Below are positions 56,901 through 64,000 of a DNA stretch of 64,000 nucleotides, piece by piece. Source of the DNA: Cricetomys ansorgei (lineage: Eukaryota > Chordata > Mammalia > Rodentia > Nesomyidae); assembly GCA_026225945.1 (NCBI GenBank), contig JAMJFZ010001816.1, forward strand, positions 4,714,501 through 4,778,500, read 5' to 3'. Position 1 is the first letter of the stretch; each line of letters begins with the position of its first letter. The notes under the pieces were generated by a model, which did no database searches, was not told the DNA's origin, and worked only from the letters and a program-made list of their open reading frames with translations. A program made the position numbers and the translations under genes.

Positions 56901-57417
56901 GATTCTGCTGGGTGACCTAACTGCAATTGTCTGGGGAATTGTCATCCCCGGGCTTGGGTTCACTGGCCTAGCCTGACTTTAGGAGGGTGGAGCGGGATGC
57001 ACGTTAAAAATCTCTGCTGTCTTTCTCCAAAAGCTCAACCCGATTTCAGCAGCATGTCTTGGCTCCTTTTTCCTCCAGATGCACTGGGCGTGGAATAGCC
57101 GCGCTGGGTTTTATTCCCCTGCCAACATTTGTTCAGAAAAGCTTGAAAATAATTTTCAGACAAGTTGCAAAACCTAACACTCTTACGTCGGTCATCTACA
57201 TACACCACCTGTTATTGTTTAACTTTACACAGTTGCTTTATTGCTGACTACATAGTAATATTTTAGGGACTATTTCATCCCTAAATACTTGAGCACTTAT
57301 CTCCTAAGAACACCCTAGCCACAAGTCAGGAAACGTAACACTGATGGAAAGAGAATATTTGATAAGTAGACCAAATTTACCATTTCCTAGCTGATTTTTT
57401 TTTTTAATTTCTATTTT
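56901..57417. other. Region beyond the COMMD6 promoter, no gene recognised
   Basis: CpG density falls away here. I looked for a divergent first coding exon on the plus strand, such as UCHL3, and found none. Confidence 0.5.
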
Positions 57418-57530
57418 TCGAAACAGGGCATCACTGTAATTTACTCACAGGGCAGCCCATGCTGGCCTCTAACACTCAGCCATCCTCCTGCCTCAACCAC
57501 CAGAGTGCTGGAGTGACAGACACCATAACT
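57418..57530 (-). mobile_element. Diverged B1 SINE
   Basis: The plus strand has TCGAAACAGGGCATCACTGT and CAGAGTGCTGGAGTGACAGA. Confidence 0.7.
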
Positions 57531-58004
57531 GCCTTGTTCCAACAATTTCTTAACAATGATTACCTGCCCCACCCACAACCAGACTACAGTCAAGAGCGCC
57601 AATTCTTACTTTAATCCCCAATGTAAAGCTTTACAAATAAGGGTTGTAAATAGCTGGTGCTCCCTCAAGGGCCTGGGTCAGAATCTGTTTTTAAACTCAT
57701 TCAAGTTGTTGGTAGAACTCGGTTTCTTGCAGTTTCTGTATTTTGCTGGATTTTAGGGATTCTCAGCTTTTAGAGACCATTCATACCCCTCGCGTGTCCT
57801 TGCCGTCCCTCAGAAGCTAAGTGGCAGAACGCATCGCTGTCTTACTTAAGTGTACTAATTGGCTTGGGAAGGGCGTCCCGGAAAGAATCAAAGGTTGCTC
57901 CTATGGAGATAGGATGAAAAGGTAGAGAAGTGTTGTACATCAGTTGCTCAATACATCAGTTCTGATTATTAGGCTCTTTCCCTCCCTCTCCTTTTTTTTT
58001 TTTT
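57531..58004. other. Intergenic DNA, nothing recognised
   Basis: Unique by eye, ending in a T-run (57992-58007). Confidence 0.55.
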
Positions 58005-58440
58005 TTTAAACTGGTCGGCCTGGACTTACTATGTGAATATACTCACTATGGCTGGCCTTCAACTTATAGAGATCTGCCTACCTCTGCCTTCCAACTGCTG
58101 GGGGATTAAAGGTGTCTACCACCATACCCTGCTAATTTTTTTTTTCTCTTCAGCTCCTGGCTACTATCAGATTTATGCTGGGAATGGAGAAGGCACACAT
58201 ACACATATACCCTGACCCTAACTTTATAAAAAACGCTCCCGAAAGCGGGAAACTCAACTATGTTAAAATTAACTTTTGTTAGTTTGCTCTGTTTTGCATG
58301 AATTCTTTTTATTTTATGTTAAATTTTTTGAGTCACGGTCTAACTTTGTAGCCTTGGCTGTCCTGGAACTCATTGTGTAGACCAGGCTGGTTTCATACTC
58401 AGAGATCTGCCTGCCTCATACACCACTCTGTCTGGCCTAT
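58005..58440 (-). mobile_element. Two antisense B1 SINEs
   Basis: One copy lies at 58005-58130 (TATAGAGATCTGCCTACCTC, GGGGGATTAAAGGTGTCTAC) and a second at 58325-58438 (TGGCTGTCCTGGAACTCATT, GTAGACCAGGCTGG). Confidence 0.82.
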
Positions 58441-58659
58441 GAATTCTTTTTTTTTTTTAATTGTTGATGATTATTATTCAACAGGATTGCCTCTTTCTGT
58501 GAACAAAACTCTTAAAAAGAAGCTGTGTCTAAAAAGACTGGCTGATTAGAATTTCTGGATTGTGGAGAGATTGGAGTGTTATAGATTCAAAGGCTAATTA
58601 CCTTATCTTGGGCTAGTTCTAACCCTGCCCAAGATACATCATTCCTTGCCCACTTCTGT

Positions 58660-59035
58660 GTCAGGACTAACAACTTGTGACTTAATAGATAGAAACCTTT
58701 TGGAATCTATTAACTTAATAGGCCACTAGCTTCCACCAATCTAGAAGCTAAATATATCATCAGATAGCATCTTGGGCCTATAGAAAAGCTTCCCTACTTC
58801 AATGTAGCTGCCTCTGATGTGCCCACCAATGTATTTTAAGCTTGCCTTGATCTATGGCTTTCTTTGTTCTGTAACACTATAAAAACTTCATGAAACTGGT
58901 TCCCCATTGGAACATGGAATTTGGGTTAAGCATAATCCGTGTTCCCAGGCCAAGCTCCCTCAAAATGGCTCCAGAATAAACTCACACTTTTCCCCTTTAA
59001 GATGAGAACTATTGTTTTTGTGTGTGTCAGTATTT
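58660..59035 (+). mobile_element. Gammaretrovirus-like LTR
   Basis: U3-like sequence leads to CACTATAAAAACTTCATG (TATA about 58878) and, about 97 bases on, CCAGAATAAACTCACAC (AATAAA 58975-58980), a spacing typical of gammaretroviral LTRs. No viral coding sequence was recognised beside it, so it is a solo or truncated LTR. Confidence 0.65.
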
Positions 59036-59644
59036 AAAAAGAAAAATCTGTTGATCCAGAAACACTGTTAGATCACAGACCCTCCTCTACCTCACTCTCA
59101 CACTCTCTTTGGGAAATCAGGGCACATGTCCCGACAGCCTCTCTGCTGGCACAGAGACCTGATAAAAAATGATCCTGTTTGGCCTTGAAGTTCTCTCCCT
59201 CCCCCTGCAGCTGTGTGCAAGCATAAGACAACCTTGAATTACAAGCTAACTTTATCTATTGCTTTCACAAAGGCTAAGCCAGACGCAGTCACATGGTATG
59301 AAGCTTATACTCTCTCTGCACCCTCCCAACACCAACCTGCTCCTGAAAACCTACAAGAGTCAGGAATTCTCTTTGTCCTACTGGAAATGAAGGCTCTTCC
59401 TCCAAGACCCCATTATGGCCTATGGTATGATGATGTCTATCTTAGCGCTCTCAACTTCAGGACCTCATCATGGTTGGCTATGACCATGAACCTATAACTG
59501 TCCTAATACAGTCCTTCTCAAGGTCTCCTTTCTACAAATCCACTTTCTTTTATAATATGATAAACACATGGCAAACTGTTCTTTTCAAACCAACATCTTA
59601 CAAGATAATAGAATTTACACAAGACTCTTGCTTATAAAATATAG
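59036..59644. other. Intergenic DNA, unassigned
   Basis: Contains a 94-codon plus frame (59213-59497) that resembles no protein I know. It could be decayed retroelement sequence next to the LTR. Confidence 0.45.
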
Positions 59645-59835
59645 ATTTGGGACCTGTGACATGGCCCAGCTGGTAAAAGCTTGGCCTCTGACTGAGCCTG
59701 TCAACTTGAGCTTGATCCTTGGGACCCATGTAGTGGAAGAAGAGAACTGACTGTCACAAGTTGCCCTCTGACCTCCACAAGCATACCTCCATGGTACTAG
59801 TGCGCGCACAAACATGTATACATACAGTAATAAAC
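59645..59835 (+). mobile_element. B3-type SINE
   Basis: CATGGCCCAGCTGGTAAAAG, TTGATCCTTGGGACCCATG, TTGCCCTCTGACCTCCACAA. Confidence 0.75.
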
Positions 59836-60814
59836 TATAATGTAAACATACAGATTTTTATGAAGTTAAAATTGCCAAAGTTACATGTGCACTGTCATAA
59901 CTTTTAAAAATGTATTTTCATCCAACAGCTTCTAAATAGGATATATATAATCAGAAAGTACTTTTGGAGCATTTTGAATAAACCTCTTTCGTCTCACGAA
60001 AGAGGAGGGCCACGGTGCTCTTTAGCATGAACTCTTGCTGAGATGAGGGCTTCAGTGAAATGGAGAGAACAAAAAGACATTTCTTTCTATTTAAGCATTT
60101 ATTTTTGGGTTTTTTTTTTTCCTGTAATGCCCAATGGTACAAATCTAAATTGAACTGGCCTAAGCAAAATAGCAGAAATTATCATCCCACAGCTGCAGCC
60201 TCTGAAGGGGAAGGGTAGAAAGCACTGCGGTGTCCTCCACAAGAGAACCGTGCGCCTTGCATAGCAAAACAGCCCCATCTCTTGGTTCTCAGCTCTGGTT
60301 TGGCCTCCTGTTTGTTCCTTGGCTCCATCTTCTTTGTCTTCTCCATTTGTTGTTGGGGGAGGAGGGTGCATGTATAGAAATGGATGACCAGTGTCTTTGG
60401 GGTCACAGCCATATGACTAATATTCCAAGGGGAAAGAGGAAGCCCAAGGGGAAAGAGGAAGCTGGTCTTGAATCTCAATTCTGAAAGAAAGACTGATTAA
60501 CCTACTGAGTCACATACGCACTCCCTGGACCAGTACTAGTTGAAGATGTATTATTTTTTTGTCTGCTCTGTGCCCTGCCCCCATTGTGTCTATAAAGAGT
60601 ATAATTACTCTTTATTGTGATTGGCAGTGTACCAGTGTACCAGATGATGAACTGGTACCAATGTCACCAGTGTACCAGACATGAAAGATATCGCCAGCAG
60701 GAGAGATGAGGATGATTCAACCCAACTTAGATTAAAAGATGCCAGGGAAACAAAAACACCAGAGATTCACTAACTGTATTTCCTATATCATGCTGTACTA
60801 TCCTGTGCTATCAG
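59836..60814. other. Intergenic DNA, nothing recognised
   Basis: Has a T-run near 60109-60120 and a small local repeat of CAGTGTACCAG around 60627-60682. Open frames here are short and unfamiliar. Confidence 0.5.
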
Positions 60815-61265
60815 TGTGTGCAGTCAAAATGCTCCAAGATGTCTACTTCCTAATCCACAGAGTCTGTGAATAAGTTACCCTACATCACATATGGGGATCG
60901 AAAGGGCACATCAGCTGCTAACTAGATGTTACTCAGGTCAGAGCAATGTGATGATAGGTGTCTTTCATTGGAGGAGATGAAGGTCATGAGCTAGAATCAC
61001 AGGCAGAGTTTGTCAGAGTACAACAGTGTGACAAACACTGGCCCAGTTTGCTGGCTGTGTAGACAGGAAAGGGGTTGGGGGCAGGGGGCAAAGAATGCTG
61101 GTAGTTTCTGGAAGTTAGAGTAGGAAAAAGAGTGGATTCTCCCACATAGATTCCAGGAATACAGCCTGCTGGACACTCTGTAGTCTAATAATATTTATCT
61201 CAGAATTCTGCCCTTCAGACTGCAGAATAATAAGTTCTAGTTGTTTTAAACCACTGAAGTTAATG
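60815..61265 (+). mobile_element. MLT1-type MaLR LTR (old)
   Basis: CAAAATGCTCCAAGATGTCT, TAAGTTACCCTACATCAC, GGAGGAGATGAAGGTCATGA and AGTTGTTTTAAACCACTGAA follow the layout of mammalian MLT1 LTRs at high divergence. Confidence 0.5.
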
Positions 61266-61266
61266 G

Positions 61267-61575
61267 GCTGGGGGTAATGGCTCAGATGGTCAAGTCCTTG
61301 CTACTTAAGCACCTGAGGACCTGAGTTTGGATCCCCATTACCTATGTAAAATAGGCATCATAAGACACACCTGTAATCCCAGCACTGGCACAGGGGTAGA
61401 GAAGAGGACCCCAGGGGCACGTTGTCCTTTGAACCATTCTACCCAAATCTGCCATGTCCGGGCTCAGTGAGAGATGCTGTCTCAAAGGTTAGGAGGGTAG
61501 CAACTGAGGAAGATATCTAGTGATGACCTCTGGTTGACCTCTGACCTCCACAAACACATACACAGGGTTATACAC

Positions 61576-61618
<43 letters not shown>

Positions 61619-61770
61619 GCGTGCATCTTATTCAGGCAGTGGTGGCTTATAACTTTAATCCCAGCACTCCGGAGGCAGAGGAAGGCATTTTCCATGGTCA
61701 GCCTGGTCTACAGAGTGATTTCCAGGAAGCCACAGTTACAACAGAGAAACTCTGTCTCTAAAAAGCAAAC
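61267..61770 (+). mobile_element. B4-type SINE, (AC)n and B1 SINE
   Basis: A B4-like element (61267-61570, GGGCTGGGGGTAATGGCTCA, CCTGTAATCCCAGCACTGGC, GTTGACCTCTGACCTCC) ends in a CA repeat (61580-61613). A plus-strand B1 follows (61635-61770, TAACTTTAATCCCAGCACTC). Confidence 0.8.
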
Positions 61771-62340
61771 AACAACAACAAAAACAGCAAAAGTCACTAA
61801 AGCTACAAAAATTAGTTACAATAACAGTAGAAAACAAATACAGCGTGGTGCACCACTGAAGCACTGGGAGCTTTAGAGCCACTTAAACCCAAACTCGGGT
61901 ACCTTTTCCATCACTCAGCTGGATGACTTCCATTAGATTTTCTGAGTGTTAGCTTGCCTGTAAAGAGAAGGCTATTAATGTTCCTCACAAAGTTTTTACT
62001 CAAGTGTGTAAATGACATCATGCATGTAAACACACAGCTAAGTTCCTCCGAGTCTGAATAAACACAAGCAGTTCTTATCAACTTCATGATACTCAAACTT
62101 CCAAAGTCTGTAAGATGTCTAAAACACTCATCCTCTTCATTTGCAACACAAGGAAACTGAAGTCCAGGTTTGTCAAACAGTATCACTCAGTTCCAAGTAA
62201 AACTTCCAGTAGTGTGGCTAAACTTACAGTTGGCATTCTAATTTCAGAGGCCTCCAGTGGGATTCCAAATTCCCAGAGTACCTTTTTGGAATCCTTCAGT
62301 GCTTCTGTGGGTTGAAAGTTATGCTTCAGGATATTCAGAA

Positions 62341-62342
<2 letters not shown>
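61771..62342. other. Intergenic DNA, nothing recognised
   Basis: Unique by eye; no gene or repeat seen. Confidence 0.55.

Positions 62343-62388
<46 letters not shown>
62343..62388. repeat. (TG)n(AG)n compound microsatellite
   Basis: A TG tract runs directly into an AG tract. Confidence 0.96.
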
Positions 62389-62633
62389 TATCCATCAGTG
62401 GATATCTGATCATAAACAAAGATGGACACCTTAGACTAGACATGATTAGCATTCCTTGCATCATAAGGGTCTTACAGCTTTAAAAAAAGGCTTAAAGTTC
62501 TTGACATTTGAGCCAAATCTGACAGACCCACATATTAAAACAGCTGCAAAGAAAACAAAATGAACTATATTATAAACACAGAAATTTCACCTGGCCAGTT
62601 CAACCATTCACCTGAAAAAGGTAAGATCCAGTT

Positions 62634-63018
62634 GTCATAGTTTCACATCTGTTGCTGTGATAAATTCTCAGACAAAGACAACTTAGGGGAAAAAGGCTTT
62701 ACTTTAGCTCACAGTTTGGGGTTGCAGTCTATCACTTCAGGGAGTAGTGTCCAGAGACCCAACACAGCTGATCACATTGCACCCACAGTCAAGCAGCAGA
62801 GAATGAACTAATGCATGCATGCTGGTACGAAGCTGATTTTCTCTACTTGCTTAGAGGCCAGAAGTCCCTGCCTAGAGAATGATGGCCCCTGTAGTGGGTA
62901 GGTCTGACTACCTTAATTAAGGTAATTAAGATAATCTCCGGAAGACTTTGTTGGAAGTCTGGCTCCCAGGTGATTCTGAATTTTTGACAAGTTGACAATT
63001 AAAACCAACCATCATAGT
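62634..63018 (-). mobile_element. Rodent LTR-like repeat (MaLR-type)
   Basis: TGTTGCTGTGATAAATTCTC, TTAGCTCACAGTTTGGGGTT and TTTTTGACAAGTTGACAATT mark the antisense of the abundant family. Confidence 0.75.
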
Positions 63019-63087
63019 TGTCATCCTTTCGCTAAAGGGAAGTTCCAGAGTTTTTGTTAGGTGTATGGAATGTGTTTGTGTATGAGT

Positions 63088-63089
<2 letters not shown>

Positions 63090-63119
<30 letters not shown>
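63090..63119. repeat. (TG)n microsatellite
   Basis: A TG tract within a SINE-rich stretch. Confidence 0.95.
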
Positions 63120-63124
63120 AGCCA

Positions 63125-63535
63125 GATGTCAATGCTGGGTATCTTTCTCTATTGCTCTCTCTCCACTGGATTTTTTTGGGACAGGGTATCTTTTTTTTTT
63201 TTTTTTTTTTGGTCTTTTGAGACAGGGATTCTCTGTAACTCTGTAAGTCCTGGAACTCACTCTGTAGACCAAGCTGGCCTTGAACTCACAGAGAGAGAGA
63301 TAGGGTATCTTATTGAACATGAAGCTCACTGATTTGGCAAGGCTGGCCAGCAAGTTCCAAGAATCAGCCTTTGTCTGTCTTCCCAGTACTGGGATTACAA
63401 GTGCTCATCACCACATCCAGGATTCCTGTTGTTTATTTGTTTTGCTTTGAGACAAGGTCTCTCTATGTAGCCTTGGTTAGCCTGAAACTAGCTATGTAGA
63501 GCAGGCTGGCCATTTCCTCTTAAGTGCTAGAATTA
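63125..63535 (-). mobile_element. B4-like SINE split by a B1, then another B1
   Basis: An antisense B4-like element (resuming at 63305, TGATTTGGCAAGGCTGGCCA, CCAGTACTGGGATTACAAGT) is interrupted by an antisense B1 (63190-63296) that carries a long T-run and is flanked by the duplicated target GGGTATC. A second antisense B1 follows at 63440-63535. Confidence 0.8.
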
Positions 63536-64000
63536 ACACTTTTTTGTTTTTTTTTACATGAGTGCTGGGCATTTCTCATGTGTGCACAGCAACACTGCAC
63601 CCACTCAGCTGTCTTTCTAGTCTCCCAGAGTCTCTTATTTTAAAAGTGTGATATAGAAGGTGAATAGCCTGACTTAAGGAAACAGAAGCCATATTATTGT
63701 AGTCACAATATATGATCAAGTGTTGAGAATTATTACTTCATATTGAGCACAAATGTTGTCAGATTGCATAAGACAGGCATGTTGTTACTTGCAAGGCTAT
63801 GTTTAAAATGACAGTTTGGCCGTACAGCCCAGGATTATGGCAGATGACTGGGTAAGACACGTGTGTCAGGATGACAGCTGAGACCATTTCTTATTAAGAA
63901 AAATAATAGGAGATAACAAATAGTCAAAGTGGTATGCCATGAATGGGCTGTAGTTAAATGGAGGTATTGATCCTCTTGGGACAATTGAGTAAGACTGAAT
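63536..64000. other. Window end, nothing recognised
   Basis: Unique sequence after a T-run near 63540-63555; no gene or repeat family seen. Confidence 0.5.

Overview
The window is ordinary mammalian nuclear DNA from a muroid rodent. It is packed with rodent-specific SINEs (B1, B2, B3, B4 and ID types), long CA/TG, GA and TA microsatellites, LTR fragments and old L1 pieces. It holds two real protein-coding loci, both on the minus strand. The protein text resembles mouse and rat but is not identical to the mouse TBC1D4 start as I remember it, so I cannot name the species.

Layout. Positions 1-27134 are the 5' part of intron 1 of TBC1D4 (AS160, the Rab GTPase-activating protein of insulin-stimulated GLUT4 traffic). 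Its first coding exon is 27135-27632, inside a strong CpG island (about 26640-28520) that must hold the promoter. About 28.5-49.7 kb is intergenic DNA with two processed pseudogenes: an RPS27A (ubiquitin-S27a) copy split by a hAT-type DNA transposon (36.7-37.4 kb), and a calmodulin (CALM3-like) copy with a premature stop (40.3-40.8 kb) flanked by an inverted repeat. COMMD6 follows, with all four coding exons resolved (50034-56580), including a 12-nt microexon. A second CpG island (about 56.08-56.9 kb) carries its promoter and a GC-rich 18-bp minisatellite. From 57 to 64 kb only repeats and unremarkable DNA are visible. UCHL3, the neighbour I expect on the far side of COMMD6, is not seen and probably starts beyond the window.

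How it fits together. The gene order TBC1D4(-), COMMD6(-) agrees with the conserved mammalian block as I know it (TBC1D4, COMMD6, UCHL3, LMO7). The two genes are not functionally coupled as far as I know: one acts in Rab regulation, the other in the COMMD/Commander and NF-kappaB field. I found no operon, phage, CRISPR or novel multigene system. The points of interest are a GC-AG splice donor, the microexon, nested transposons that give a relative chronology, the inverted repeat around the calmodulin pseudogene, a paired-repeat LTR-like element and the promoter-side minisatellite. Repeat family names come from recognising consensus features by eye, and boundaries are approximate, usually within 5-20 bases.
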